NCBI RefSeq assembly: GCF_013155125.1
Contig: NZ_CP053564.1
Span: forward strand, 317,501 to 381,500
Origin: Pseudonocardia broussonetiae
Lineage (GTDB): Bacteria; Actinomycetota; Actinomycetes; Mycobacteriales; Pseudonocardiaceae
Reading direction: 5' to 3'
DNA length: 64,000 nt
Positions 1 to 7,831 of this stretch are shown here, in pieces. Position 1 is the stretch's first letter. The number at the start of each line of letters is the position of its first letter. The notes under the pieces were generated by a model. That model was not told where the DNA came from. It did no database searches and was given only the letters and a program-made list of their open reading frames with translations. Made by a program: the position numbers and the translations under genes.

Positions 1-428
1 TCGCCGCCGTCGAAGTGGATCACCGGATCGCTCGTGACGTCCTCGATCCGGACGCCCGACACCTCGAACCGCACGTCGCCGCCGTCGGCGAGCCGGGCCG
101 CGATGAGGTCCTTGACGACCTCCTGCTGCCCGTAGACGACGATGCCGCGCCCGGTGAGGTCGGCGAAGTCGATGCGGTGCTCCTCGCCGTCGAAGCGCAG
201 GGAGACGCCCTCGTGCGCCATGCCCTCGCGGTCGAGGCGCTCGCCGAGGCCGACCTCCCGCAGCAGCTCGACGGTCGGGTGCTCCAGCACGCCGGCCCGC
301 ACCCGCTTCTCGACGTACTCGCGGCTGCGCGCCTCCAGCACCACCGACTCGATCCCCCGCCGGGCGAGCAGGTGCGACAGGAGCAGCCCCGCCGGTCCCG
401 CGCCCACGATGCCCACCTGTGTCCGCAT
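1..428 (-). CDS. pobA: 4-hydroxybenzoate 3-monooxygenase, N-terminal part
   Basis: Partial gene running off the left edge; 142 N-terminal residues of a protein usually near 390. The product hydroxylates 4-hydroxybenzoate to protocatechuate with NAD(P)H, FAD and O2, feeding the beta-ketoadipate pathway. Visible: the FAD Rossmann motif GAGPAG at residues 9-14, the Arg-rich KRVRAGVLEH at 41-50 that matches the family's substrate/FAD loop, and YGQQEV at 99-104. The ATG at 426-428 gives the conserved MRTQVGIVGAG start. It diverges from an IclR-type regulator, the usual arrangement for pobA and its activator. A pcaC-like gene lies far away near 40.2 kb. The class is secure; the cofactor preference cannot be read here. 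Confidence 0.9.
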   Translation of the reverse strand, partial: MRTQVGIVGAGPAGLLLSHLLARRGIESVVLEARSREYVEKRVRAGVLEHPTVELLREVGLGERLDREGMAHEGVSLRFDGEEHRIDFADLTGRGIVVYGQQEVVKDLIAARLADGGDVRFEVSGVRIEDVTSDPVIHFDGG

Positions 429-469
429 GGGCGCCACGATGACGGAGCGGGCCGCCCGAACTCGACGGG

Positions 470-488
470 CCTTCCGCTGAACGGAAGG
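470..488. promoter_or_regulatory. Inverted repeat before the IclR-type regulator
   Basis: Perfect dyad with arms CCTTCCG (470-476) and CGGAAGG (482-488) around a 5-bp spacer. It lies in the 60-bp gap between pobA and the regulator and ends at the regulator's start codon. IclR-family proteins bind palindromes between divergent targets, so this is a plausible autoregulatory operator. Binding is inferred. Confidence 0.5.
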
Positions 489-1238
489 ATGGCCCGCGTG
501 GGCGACACGGTGACGGCGCGCGTGCTGGGCGTCCTCGACGCGTTCTCCGCCGAGCACCCCGAGCTCACGCTGACCGAGATCGCGCGCCGGTCGGCGCTCC
601 CGCTGTCGACGGCGCACCGGCTCGTCGCCGAGCTCGCCGGCTGGGGCGCGCTGGAGCGCGGCGACGACGGGCGCTACCGGATCGGTCTGCGGCTGTGGGA
701 GGTCGGCGCGCTGGCCCCGCGGTCGGTGGGCCTGCGCGAGGCCGCGATGCCGTTCCTCACCGACCTGCACGAGGTCACCGGCGAGAACGTGCAGCTCGCG
801 GTACTCGACGGCGCCGAGGTCGTGTACGTCGACCGGATCTCCGGGCGCGGCGCCGTCAACGTCATCACCCGCGTCGGCGGGCGGCTGCCGCTGCACGCCA
901 CCGGGGTCGGGCTGGTGCTGCTCGCGCATGCCCCCGCAGCGCTGCAGGAGCAGGTGCTGGCCGCCCCGCTGCGCCGCTACACCGAGCGCACGATCTGCGC
1001 GCCGGCCGAGCTGCGCCGGGTGCTCGCCGACGTGCGGCGCACCGGGGTGGCGGTGAGCGACCGGCAGATCGAGCTCGTGGCGCTGTCGGTCGCCGCGCCG
1101 GTCCGCGGGCCGCGCGACGAGGTGGTGGCGGCCCTGTCGGTCGTGGTCCCCGCGGCCACGTCCGACGCGCGGGCCTACGTGCCGGTGGTGCGGGCGGCGG
1201 CCCGGGGTGTGTCGCGGTCGCTCGGGGCGTCCGGCTGA
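489..1238 (+). CDS. IclR-family transcriptional regulator, probable PobR
   Basis: 249-residue regulator: N-terminal winged helix-turn-helix at about residues 8-65 (LTEIARRSALPLSTAHRLV) and a C-terminal GAF-like IclR effector domain at about 75-245. The open frame extends further upstream, but the ATG at 489 fits IclR family length and starts right after the palindrome; the upstream part is the antisense of pobA. Divergent orientation to pobA suggests it activates 4-hydroxybenzoate hydroxylation, as IclR-type PobR/PcaU proteins do. The following amidase, SDR and hydrolase genes might belong to the same regulon. The effector is inferred from position only. Confidence 0.85.
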   Translation: MARVGDTVTARVLGVLDAFSAEHPELTLTEIARRSALPLSTAHRLVAELAGWGALERGDDGRYRIGLRLWEVGALAPRSVGLREAAMPFLTDLHEVTGENVQLAVLDGAEVVYVDRISGRGAVNVITRVGGRLPLHATGVGLVLLAHAPAALQEQVLAAPLRRYTERTICAPAELRRVLADVRRTGVAVSDRQIELVALSVAAPVRGPRDEVVAALSVVVPAATSDARAYVPVVRAAARGVSRSLGASG

Positions 1239-1281
1239 CGGCACTTGCGTCCACGTGCTTCCAGCCGCAACGATCCCGACG

Positions 1282-2268
1282 ATGGACGTCGTCGAGTTCC
1301 GGCCCACCCCCGACCAGTACGCCTGGACCTTCGGCGGGGTCGCGCCGAGCCACCGCATCCGCCCCGGCACCGTGCTGAAGCTGTGGACCGAGGACGCGTT
1401 CTCCGGTCGCCTGCAGCGCACCACGGACATGCCGTCGCAGGTGCTGGACATGACGCAGGTCAACCCGCAGACCGGCCCGTTCTTCGTCGAGGGCGCCGAG
1501 CCGGGCGACACGCTCGCGATCCACATCGTCGACCTGACGCCCGCGCGCGACTGGGCCGCGTCGACGACGATCCCGTTCTTCGGCGCGCTCACCCACCCGT
1601 CGACGCTGCACGAGCCGCTGCCCGAGCGGACGTGGATCTACCAGCTCGACCGGGCCGCGGGCACCGTCCGGTTCGAGTCGGCCGCGCTCACCCTCGACCT
1701 GCCCCTGGAGCCGATGCTGGGCACCGTCGGGGTGGCGCCGCCCGGGCGCGAGGTGCGGTCGAGCCTGGTGCCCGACACGTTCGGCGGCAACATGGACACC
1801 CCGGAGATGAAGCCGGGCACCACCTGCTACCTGGGTGTCAACGTCGAGGGCGCGCTGTTCTCCGTCGGGGACGGGCACTACCGGCAGGGCGAGGGCGAGA
1901 GCTGCGGCACCGCGGTCGAGGGCGCGATGGACGTGACGCTGATCGTCGAGCTGATCAAGGGCGGCGCGCCCGCGTGGCCCCGTCTGGAGCACGACGACCA
2001 CTACGCCGTGGTCGGTTCCGCCCGCCCCCTGGAGGACGCGTGGCGCGCGAGCCAGGTGGGGATGGTCGCGTGGCTCGGCGAGCTGTACGGGCTCGACCGC
2101 CTCGACGCCTACCAGCTCCTCACGCAGGTGGCGCTCTCCCCGCTGGCCAACGTGTGCGACACCAACTACAGCGCGCTCACCAAGATCGAGAAGCGCCTGC
2201 TCCCCGACGCCGCCGCACACGGCGGCATGCACTCCCACCTGCGCTCCCTAGCGATTGGACTGACCTGA
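1282..2268 (+). CDS. Acetamidase/formamidase family protein
   Basis: 328-residue member of the acetamidase/formamidase (FmdA/AmdA) family, which hydrolyses short aliphatic amides to ammonia and carboxylate. Family features seen: the N-terminal beta-rich domain, GAEPGDTLAIHI, the NMDTPEM segment, and GDGHYRQGEGESCGTAVE, which carries the acidic and histidine metal-site residues. The ATG at 1282 is preferred to the upstream GTG frame because the protein then starts with the usual short lead (MDVVEFRPT). Its TGA overlaps the ATG of the next gene (TGATG at 2266-2270), so it is translationally coupled to the SDR. The true substrate is unknown. Confidence 0.85.
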   Translation: MDVVEFRPTPDQYAWTFGGVAPSHRIRPGTVLKLWTEDAFSGRLQRTTDMPSQVLDMTQVNPQTGPFFVEGAEPGDTLAIHIVDLTPARDWAASTTIPFFGALTHPSTLHEPLPERTWIYQLDRAAGTVRFESAALTLDLPLEPMLGTVGVAPPGREVRSSLVPDTFGGNMDTPEMKPGTTCYLGVNVEGALFSVGDGHYRQGEGESCGTAVEGAMDVTLIVELIKGGAPAWPRLEHDDHYAVVGSARPLEDAWRASQVGMVAWLGELYGLDRLDAYQLLTQVALSPLANVCDTNYSALTKIEKRLLPDAAAHGGMHSHLRSLAIGLT

Positions 2269-3017
2269 TGGATCTCCAGCTGGCCGGCAAGACCGCGCTC
2301 GTCACCGGCGGCACGAAGGGCATCGGGCGCGCCGTCGTCGAGGCGCTGCTCGCGGAGGGCGCGTCCGTCGCGTTCTGCGCGCGCACCGCGGACGACGTCG
2401 AGAAGGCCGAGGCCGAGCTGGGGTCCGCCGCCGCGGGCACCGCCGTCGACGTCGCCGACGGCGCGGCGCTCGCCGCCTGGGTCGCCGCGAGCGCCGAGCG
2501 CTTCGGGCGGGTGGACGTCGCCGTGGCCAACGTCAGCGCGCTGGCGATCGGGCCGGGCGAGGACAACTGGAAGGCCGGCTTCGAGGTCGACCTCATGCAC
2601 ACCGTGCGCCTGTGCGAGGCGGCGCTCCCGCACCTGCTCCGGACGCAGGGGTCGATCGTCGCGATCTCCTCGGTGTCCGGCCGCGAGATCGACTTCGCCA
2701 AGGACGCCTACGGCACGATGAAGGCCGCGGTCGTGCACTACGTCGCCGGGCTCGCCCTCGAGCACGCCGCCGCGGGCGTGCGCGCCAACTGCGTCTCCCC
2801 CGGCAACACCTACTTCCCCGGCGGGGTGTGGCAGGGCATCGAGGGCGGCAACCCCGACCTGTTCGCCACCGCGCTGGGCATGAACCCCACCGGGCGGATG
2901 GCCCGGGCCGAGGAGATCGCCTACGCCGTGACGATGCTGGCCAGCCCGCGCGCGTCGTTCATCACGGGCACCAACCTCGTCGTCGACGGCGCCCTGACCC
3001 GCGGGGTGCAGCTCTAG
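2268..3017 (+). CDS. Short-chain dehydrogenase/reductase
   Basis: 249-residue classical SDR. Glycine-rich TGGTKGIG at residues 13-20 binds NAD(P)H. The catalytic set is Ser at 134/135, Tyr148 and Lys152 (YGTMK). The usual NNAG motif is replaced by ANVSA at 87-91. The C-terminus ends in the typical VDGALTRG. It overlaps the upstream amidase stop codon and lies 2 bp before an epoxide hydrolase, so the three look like one transcript. An alcohol or ketone intermediate of a catabolic pathway is a reasonable substrate, but that is inference. Confidence 0.88.
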   Translation: MDLQLAGKTALVTGGTKGIGRAVVEALLAEGASVAFCARTADDVEKAEAELGSAAAGTAVDVADGAALAAWVAASAERFGRVDVAVANVSALAIGPGEDNWKAGFEVDLMHTVRLCEAALPHLLRTQGSIVAISSVSGREIDFAKDAYGTMKAAVVHYVAGLALEHAAAGVRANCVSPGNTYFPGGVWQGIEGGNPDLFATALGMNPTGRMARAEEIAYAVTMLASPRASFITGTNLVVDGALTRGVQL

Positions 3018-3019
3018 CC

Positions 3020-4153
3020 ATGCGCGAGTTCCGCATCGACGTCCCGCAGGCCGACCTCGACGACCTGCGCGACCGCCTCGCCCGCACGCGCTGGCCCGAG
3101 CCCGCCACCGTCGAGGGGTGGCAGCAGGGCGTGCCGCTCGACTACGCCCGCGAGCTCGTCGAGCACTGGACCACGGTCTACGACTGGCGCCGCTGCGAGG
3201 CCGAGCTCAACGCCCTGCCGCAGTTCACCACCCCGCTCGACGGCGGCGGCGACGACTCCTGCCAGATCCACTTCCTGCACGTCCGCTCGCGCCACGAGGG
3301 CGCGTTCCCGCTGCTGCTCACGCACGGCTGGCCGGGCTCGGTGATCGAGTTCCTCGACGTCGTCGAGGCCCTGACCGACCCGCCCGACCCGCGCGACGCC
3401 TTCCACCTCGTCATCCCGTCGCTGCCCGGCTACGGCTTCAGCGCGAAGCCGTCGACGTCGGGCTGGGGCGTCGAGCGGATCGCGACGGCGTGGGCGCAGC
3501 TCATGGACCGCCTCGACTACGACCGCTACGGCGCCCAGGGCGGCGACTGGGGCGCCATGATCACCTCGGCGCTGGGCACCGGGATGCCCGACAACGTCGC
3601 CGGCATCCACGTGACGCTCCCGCTCGCCCAGCGCCCGCCCGAGGGCTCCGTGCCGCCGCTGACCAAGGCCGAGGAGGCCGCGCTCACCGACCGGCGCTAC
3701 TTCGAGACCCACCGCTCGGGCTACTCCGCGATCCAGGCCACGCGCCCGCAGACCCTGGGCTACGGCCTGGCCGACTCCCCCGTCGCCCAGTGCATGTGGG
3801 TCGTGGAGAAGTTCTGGGACTGGACCGACAGCGCCGGGCCCCCGGAGAACGTCGTCCCGCGCGACCGGATGCTCGACGACGTGATGCTGTACTGGCTGCC
3901 GGGCACCGGGGCGTCGTCGGCGCGGCTGTACTGGGAGAGCTACCGCCGCCGCCGGCTCGACCCCGTCGAGGTGCCCACCGGCATCACGCTGTTCCCCAAG
4001 GAGCTGTGGCGGCTGCCGCGGTCCTGGCTGGAGCGCCGCTACACCGACATCCGGCACTGGAGCCAGCCCGACGTCGGCGGCCACTTCCCGTCGGTGGAGC
4101 AGCCGGAGATCTTCGTCGACGAGGTGCGCGCGTTCTTCCGGATGGTGCGGTAG
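3020..4153 (+). CDS. Epoxide hydrolase, alpha/beta fold
   Basis: 377 residues with the N-terminal epoxide-hydrolase extension (1-110) followed by an alpha/beta hydrolase core. Seen: the oxyanion motif HGWPG at 102-106, nucleophile Asp176 in GGDWG, and a C-terminal catalytic histidine near 355 (GGHFPSVEQPE). The family opens epoxides to diols through an Asp-ester intermediate. The ATG lies 2 bp after the SDR stop codon, so it is probably the last gene of the amidase-SDR-hydrolase operon. Its TAG abuts the stop codon of the convergent FIST gene with no spare base. The juvenile-hormone/microsomal subgroup is suggested by the N-terminal region. Confidence 0.87.
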   Translation: MREFRIDVPQADLDDLRDRLARTRWPEPATVEGWQQGVPLDYARELVEHWTTVYDWRRCEAELNALPQFTTPLDGGGDDSCQIHFLHVRSRHEGAFPLLLTHGWPGSVIEFLDVVEALTDPPDPRDAFHLVIPSLPGYGFSAKPSTSGWGVERIATAWAQLMDRLDYDRYGAQGGDWGAMITSALGTGMPDNVAGIHVTLPLAQRPPEGSVPPLTKAEEAALTDRRYFETHRSGYSAIQATRPQTLGYGLADSPVAQCMWVVEKFWDWTDSAGPPENVVPRDRMLDDVMLYWLPGTGASSARLYWESYRRRRLDPVEVPTGITLFPKELWRLPRSWLERRYTDIRHWSQPDVGGHFPSVEQPEIFVDEVRAFFRMVR

Positions 4154-5320
4154 CTAGCGGAAGGTCAGCACCGACGCCGTGAAGCCGTGCAGGTGGTTGC
4201 GCCCGCCGACCGGCCCGATCTCCCCGGCGGCGAAGAACCCGGCCACCCCGGCGTCGCCCAGGACGCGGCGCAGCAGGGCGGGGTCGTGGTCGGCCGAGGG
4301 GAACATCGTGGTGCCGCGGCCGTTGCAGGAGAACAGCAGCGCGCCCGACACCGGCTCGGTGCCCAGCAGCTCCTCGAGGTCCTCGCCCGCGCCCGCGGCG
4401 TCGCGCACCTGGAACCGCACGGTCTGCCCCACCTCGACGAGCTCGCCGATCGCGACCGCTCCCGCCTCGGGGTCGACGCCGGTGACGCCGCGGATGAGGA
4501 AGTCGCCGCGGCCGTGGTCGTCGGCGTACTCGTCGATGGCGATGCCGACGTGCAGCCCGCGCCCGGCGAGCTCCTGCTCGGCGGGCGGCAGCGACGTCAC
4601 GATCTCGGCGAGGCGCCGGTAGGCGGGCGAGCCGGCCAGCTCGTGCAGGACGTTGCGCTCGGCGCGCGTCACGACCATCGCGGGGCCGATCGGGCGGCAC
4701 CCCTGGCTGACGACGGTGCGGACGCCCGCGTCGCCGCCGAGCACCACGCCGACGCCGCCGCGCTCGTGCACCTCGCCGTCGAGGAACAGGCGGTTGGCGC
4801 CAGGGCCGCCGGGCGCGCCCGCGAGCCCGCCGACCACGGGGAACCCGGGGTTCACCGCGTTGGCGTGCTCCAGGAACCCGCCGACCGGGAACGAGTAGGG
4901 GTCGACGACGAGCGCGGCGACGCGGTCGTCGGAGCGCGGGACGGGCATCCCGGCGACCCGGATCCCGCCCTCCGCCTGCTCCGCGACGAGCCGGACGGCG
5001 CGGACCGTGGCGCCGGGCAGCACGGCCGCCCACACCGCGACGGCCGGGCCGTGCTCGACGCCCCGCCCGTCGCCGATCACGCCGCCCGAGGTGCCCCCGA
5101 TGCTGGTGCGGGCCCCGGCCAGCTCCATCGCGCGCAGCCCGGCGGCCCCGGCCGCGTCGGCGCCGAGGCGGCCCGGCGCGACGAACACCCCCAGCAGGTC
5201 GGGCACGGCGCCCTCGAGCGGGGCCAGCGCCTGCGCGACCGCGACCTCGGCGGCGCCCAGCAGGTCGGGGCCGACCGCGAGCCCGTCCCCGAACCGCCGC
5301 GATCCCGTCATGACGCCCAT
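4154..5320 (-). CDS. FIST domain sensor protein
   Basis: 388-residue protein with FIST N (about 30-220) and FIST C (about 225-370) domains, a predicted small-ligand-sensing module found alone or with signalling domains. Supporting motifs: GGTSGGVIGDG near the N-terminal third, a VGGLAG stretch, and the C-terminal FSCNGRG followed by FFAAGEIGPVGG, which is characteristic of FIST C. The start is set at the ATG at 5318-5320 (MGVMTGSRR); a second ATG at 5311 and upstream GTGs are possible. It ends flush against the epoxide hydrolase stop codon. No kinase or output domain is attached. The ligand is unknown. Confidence 0.8.
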   Translation of the reverse strand: MGVMTGSRRFGDGLAVGPDLLGAAEVAVAQALAPLEGAVPDLLGVFVAPGRLGADAAGAAGLRAMELAGARTSIGGTSGGVIGDGRGVEHGPAVAVWAAVLPGATVRAVRLVAEQAEGGIRVAGMPVPRSDDRVAALVVDPYSFPVGGFLEHANAVNPGFPVVGGLAGAPGGPGANRLFLDGEVHERGGVGVVLGGDAGVRTVVSQGCRPIGPAMVVTRAERNVLHELAGSPAYRRLAEIVTSLPPAEQELAGRGLHVGIAIDEYADDHGRGDFLIRGVTGVDPEAGAVAIGELVEVGQTVRFQVRDAAGAGEDLEELLGTEPVSGALLFSCNGRGTTMFPSADHDPALLRRVLGDAGVAGFFAAGEIGPVGGRNHLHGFTASVLTFR

Positions 5321-5412
5321 CGTCACACGGACCGGGCCCCCGCGGCCGTCCCGGATCGGCGGACGGACCCTTCTCGCCAATGAATTGCAGTGGATAATGG
5401 ATGGCCGAAACG

Positions 5413-5739
5413 TCAGGAATGGGGTGCCGGGCGCAGCCGGCCGGGCCGCGGCCACATTCGCGCCGACGCGATCCCGACCACCTCCGCGGGCCCCAGGACG
5501 CGGGAGTCGGTGGAGCCGAACGGGTTGTCCCCGAGCACCCACCACCCCCCGTCCTCGGGGCGCACCGCACGCTTCACCGACAGCTGCTCGGGCCGTGCTG
5601 ACCAGCGCACGAGCACCACGTCACCGGGTGAGGGCTCCCCGCCGAACCGCACCAGCAGGACGTCGCCGTCGCGCACCGCCGGGGACATCGACGGACCCCG
5701 CACCGCGACCCGCCGCCACCACCGCACACCGATCTCCAT
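5413..5739 (-). CDS. sodX: Nickel superoxide dismutase maturation protease (S26 type)
   Basis: 108-residue soluble signal-peptidase-like protein. The S26/LexA-type catalytic pair is visible: Ser17 in GPSMSP and Lys56 in SVKRAVR, plus GDNPFGSTDSR at 70-80, the conserved box E of type I signal peptidases. No transmembrane anchor. Proteins of this kind remove the N-terminal leader of SodN so that the new N-terminal His can bind nickel. Its position head-to-head with sodN supports that role. In Streptomyces sodN and sodX are, as far as I recall, co-directional, so the divergent order is a difference. A longer open frame upstream is the antisense of sodN. Confidence 0.85.
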   Translation of the reverse strand: MEIGVRWWRRVAVRGPSMSPAVRDGDVLLVRFGGEPSPGDVVLVRWSARPEQLSVKRAVRPEDGGWWVLGDNPFGSTDSRVLGPAEVVGIASARMWPRPGRLRPAPHS

Positions 5740-5741
5740 CC

Positions 5742-5754
5742 CGTTCTCGGAACG
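5742..5754. promoter_or_regulatory. sodX-sodN intergenic dyad
   Basis: CGTTC-TCG-GAACG hyphenated palindrome in the 69-bp gap between divergent sodX and sodN. It sits next to the sodX start and about 10 bp before the likely sodN -10. It could be an operator for a nickel- or oxidant-responsive repressor such as a Nur-like Fur protein, but it is not a recognisable Nur box. Confidence 0.35.
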
Positions 5755-5763
5755 ACGCGGGAG

Positions 5764-5769
5764 TAGGGT
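5764..5769 (+). promoter_or_regulatory. Probable sodN -10 element
   Basis: TAGGGT matches the actinobacterial TANNNT -10 consensus and is followed by a leader of about 35 nt that carries the GAGGAAGGA ribosome-binding site ahead of the sodN ATG at 5809. Confidence 0.4.
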
Positions 5770-5808
5770 GGCAGAAGCGAGAACGATCATCGAACGAGGA
5801 AGGACACA

Positions 5809-6225
5809 ATGCGGATGCTGTCCCGTATTCTCCGCCCGCGGCTGGAGGCCACCGCGCACTGCGACCTCCCCTGCGGCGTGTACGACCCGGCCCAGGCGCG
5901 CATCGAGGCCGAGTCGGTCAAGGCCATCCAGGAGAAGTACCAGGGCAACGAGGACCCGGCCTTCCGGGTGCGCGCGATCGACATCAAGGAGCAGCGCGCC
6001 GACCTGGTCAAGCACCACCTGTGGGTGCTCTGGACCGACTACTTCAAGCCCCCGCACTTCGAGAAGTACCCGGAGCTGCACGAGCTGTTCAACAAGGCCA
6101 CGAAGAAGGCCGGCGGCGGTGCCGACGGCGCCAAGTCCTCGATGGACCCGGCCACCGGCCAGGAGCTGCTCGACCTGATCGCCCAGATCGACAAGATCTT
6201 CTGGGAGACCAAGGCCGCTGCCTGA
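5809..6225 (+). CDS. sodN: Nickel superoxide dismutase precursor
   Basis: 138-residue precursor of NiSOD, which converts superoxide to O2 and H2O2 in the cytoplasm. The nickel hook HCDLPCGVYD starts at residue 17, so the leader of 16 residues (MRMLSRILRPRLEATA) must be removed to expose His1; the ligands are then His1, Cys2 and Cys6 of the mature chain. The rest matches the four-helix NiSOD fold (HHLWVLWTDYFKPPHFEKYP, then a C-terminal IDKIFWETK). The ATG at 5809 has a GAGGAAGGA site 5-6 nt upstream. Its protease gene sodX is divergent on the other side of a 69-bp gap. An alternative start is the second Met at 5815. Confidence 0.97.
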   Translation: MRMLSRILRPRLEATAHCDLPCGVYDPAQARIEAESVKAIQEKYQGNEDPAFRVRAIDIKEQRADLVKHHLWVLWTDYFKPPHFEKYPELHELFNKATKKAGGGADGAKSSMDPATGQELLDLIAQIDKIFWETKAAA

Positions 6226-6241
6226 CCCAGGCCCTCGACGG

Positions 6242-6274
6242 CGTCGGCCGGCGGACCCGTTCCGCCGGACGGCG
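6242..6274 (+). terminator. Hairpin downstream of sodN
   Basis: Perfect 8-bp stem CCGGCGGA (6248-6255)/TCCGCCGG (6261-6268) with a CCCGT loop, extended outward by further pairs across one mismatch. It begins 16 bp after the sodN stop codon. There is no clean U-tract, as is common in actinobacterial terminators. Confidence 0.5.
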
Positions 6275-6283
6275 CCGTTCGTC

Positions 6284-6317
6284 GTTCCCGAGTGCTCGGG
6301 GTTCCCGAGTGCCCGGG
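6284..6317 (+). repeat. Two tandem 17-bp palindromic units
   Basis: The 17-bp unit GTTCCCGAGTGCYCGGG occurs twice in direct succession (6284-6300, 6301-6317). The first copy contains the perfect dyad CCCGAG-TG-CTCGGG. They sit 17 bp before the start of the next gene, so they may be an operator pair or part of the sodN terminator region. Confidence 0.6.
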
Positions 6318-6334
6318 GCCGCAGCGGGTACCCG

Positions 6335-6811
6335 GTGGAGGTGAGCGAGCATCCGAACGCGGCCGCACGCGTCCTGTACCTGGTGGTCGGCGGCCTGCTC
6401 CTGCTGGCCGGGATCGCCCTCCTCGTGCTGCCCGGGCCCGGGCTGCTGCTCGTGCTCGGGGGCCTGCTCGTCCTGGCGCACGGGTTCCCCGCGGCCCAGC
6501 GGTACGTCGGGCCCGTCCGCCGGCGCGCGATGGACGCCGCCGACCAGAGCGTCGCCTCCCCGCTCCGGATCGCGTTCTCGGTGCTGACCGGCCTCGCCCT
6601 GGTCGTCGCCGGGGTGGTGTGGGGCCTGGTGCCCGGGCTGCCTCTGGGCGGCTGGCCCACCGGGTCGAGCCTGGTCCTGTCCGGGCTGGTCCTGCTCGGG
6701 CTGCTGGTCTTCAGCTACCGGCGGGTGCACGGACGCACCCGCGCCCCGGCCGGCGGGACCCGCACCGGGGGTTCGTCGCGGGGCGCACCGGGCCGGACCC
6801 CACACCGGTAG
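6335..6811 (+). CDS. PGPGW-type small membrane protein
   Basis: 158-residue membrane protein with two hydrophobic hairpins: about residues 14-50, containing LPGPG (the PGPGW/TIGR02611 signature region), and about 78-125. The tail is Arg/Gly/Thr-rich and hydrophilic. The start is GTG at 6335 (MEVSEHP); another GTG lies 6 bp downstream. No clear Shine-Dalgarno is seen. The family is widespread in actinobacteria and has no assigned biochemical function. It is co-directional with sodN and with the following membrane protein, with about 120 bp gaps, so co-transcription is uncertain. Confidence 0.7.
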   Translation: MEVSEHPNAAARVLYLVVGGLLLLAGIALLVLPGPGLLLVLGGLLVLAHGFPAAQRYVGPVRRRAMDAADQSVASPLRIAFSVLTGLALVVAGVVWGLVPGLPLGGWPTGSSLVLSGLVLLGLLVFSYRRVHGRTRAPAGGTRTGGSSRGAPGRTPHR

Positions 6812-6861
6812 ATCGACTCCGTAGATCGACTGCGGGGAGTGCCACGTGTGGCGTTTGTGAC

Positions 6862-6883
6862 GGATGGGTACTAGCGCCCATCC
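6862..6883 (+). promoter_or_regulatory. Dyad upstream of TM-helix protein
   Basis: GGATGGG (6862-6868) and CCCATCC (6877-6883) form a 7-bp inverted repeat whose loop includes TACTAGC. It follows a short direct repeat GTAGATCGACT (6808 and 6821). It may be an operator or leader hairpin for the gene at 6931. Confidence 0.3.
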
Positions 6884-6930
6884 GGACCCGGCGAGTACCG
6901 CCGGGGCCACCACACGAAGGGCTCACCGCC

Positions 6931-7773
6931 ATGCTGGACAACATCGGAGCAGCACTGCGCGACGGGCTCAGCCTCGTCGCCCGGTTCGTGCCCCAGCTGC
7001 TGCTCTTCCTGGTCATCCTCCTCATCGGCTGGTTGATCGCCAAGGGCCTGCGCAAGGCCACGAACGCGATCCTGGAGCGGGTCGGCTTCGACCGCGCCGT
7101 CGAGCGCGGCGGCATCGGCCGCATGCTGTCGCAGTCGAAGTACGACGCCAGCGACCTGCTCGCCCTCGTCGTCTACTACGCCATCCTGCTGATCACGCTG
7201 CAGATCGCGTTCTCCGCGTTCGGGCCGAACCCGATCTCCGACCTGCTCACGCAGTTCGTCGCGTTCCTGCCGCGGATCGCCGTCGCCATCGTCATCGTCG
7301 TGATCGCCGCCGCCATCGCCGCGGCCGTGAAGGACCTCATCGGCGGTGCGCTAGGCGGCCTGTCCTACGGCCGCATCCTGGCCACCGTCGCGTCGGTCTT
7401 CATCATCGGCCTGGGCGTCATCGCCGCCCTCTCGCAGATCGGCGTCGCGATCGCGGTCACGCTGCCGGTGCTGATCACCGTGCTCGCCACCGTCGGCGGC
7501 ATCCTCGTCGTCGGTGTCGGCGGCGGCCTGATCGCCCCGATGCGCCAGCGCTGGGAGCACATCCTGAACCGGGCCGAGCAGGAGGCGCCCCGGGCGGCCG
7601 CACAGGCCCGGACCAGCACCTCGGGGCCGACCACCGCGTCGTTCTCGTCCGAGCCGCCCACCGAGGAGATGCGCCCGGCCGCTCCCGTCACGCAGAGCGC
7701 GCCGACGGACCACCCGGGCAACGGGTCCGGCTCCTTCGCCCCCGACCCCACCACCGGCCGCACTCCCCAGTGA
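6931..7773 (+). CDS. Conserved TM-helix (MscS-associated) membrane protein
   Basis: 280 residues: a short amphipathic N-terminus, four to five hydrophobic helices (about 17-40, 73-95, 103-130, 145-170, 172-200) and a disordered Ala/Pro/Thr/Ser-rich tail from about 225. The segment NAILERVGFDRAVERGGIG between helices and the repeated helix-Gly-helix pattern are typical of the TM_helix family found beside or fused to MscS-type channels. The ATG at 6931 is preceded by CGAAGG. No MscS beta domain is present, so channel activity should not be assumed. Confidence 0.7.
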   Translation: MLDNIGAALRDGLSLVARFVPQLLLFLVILLIGWLIAKGLRKATNAILERVGFDRAVERGGIGRMLSQSKYDASDLLALVVYYAILLITLQIAFSAFGPNPISDLLTQFVAFLPRIAVAIVIVVIAAAIAAAVKDLIGGALGGLSYGRILATVASVFIIGLGVIAALSQIGVAIAVTLPVLITVLATVGGILVVGVGGGLIAPMRQRWEHILNRAEQEAPRAAAQARTSTSGPTTASFSSEPPTEEMRPAAPVTQSAPTDHPGNGSGSFAPDPTTGRTPQ

Positions 7774-7831
7774 CGCGCTCGCGGGGGCGGCGGCCGGCCA
7801 CAGCAGCGCCGCCGTCCCCGCCCGGGCGTTC

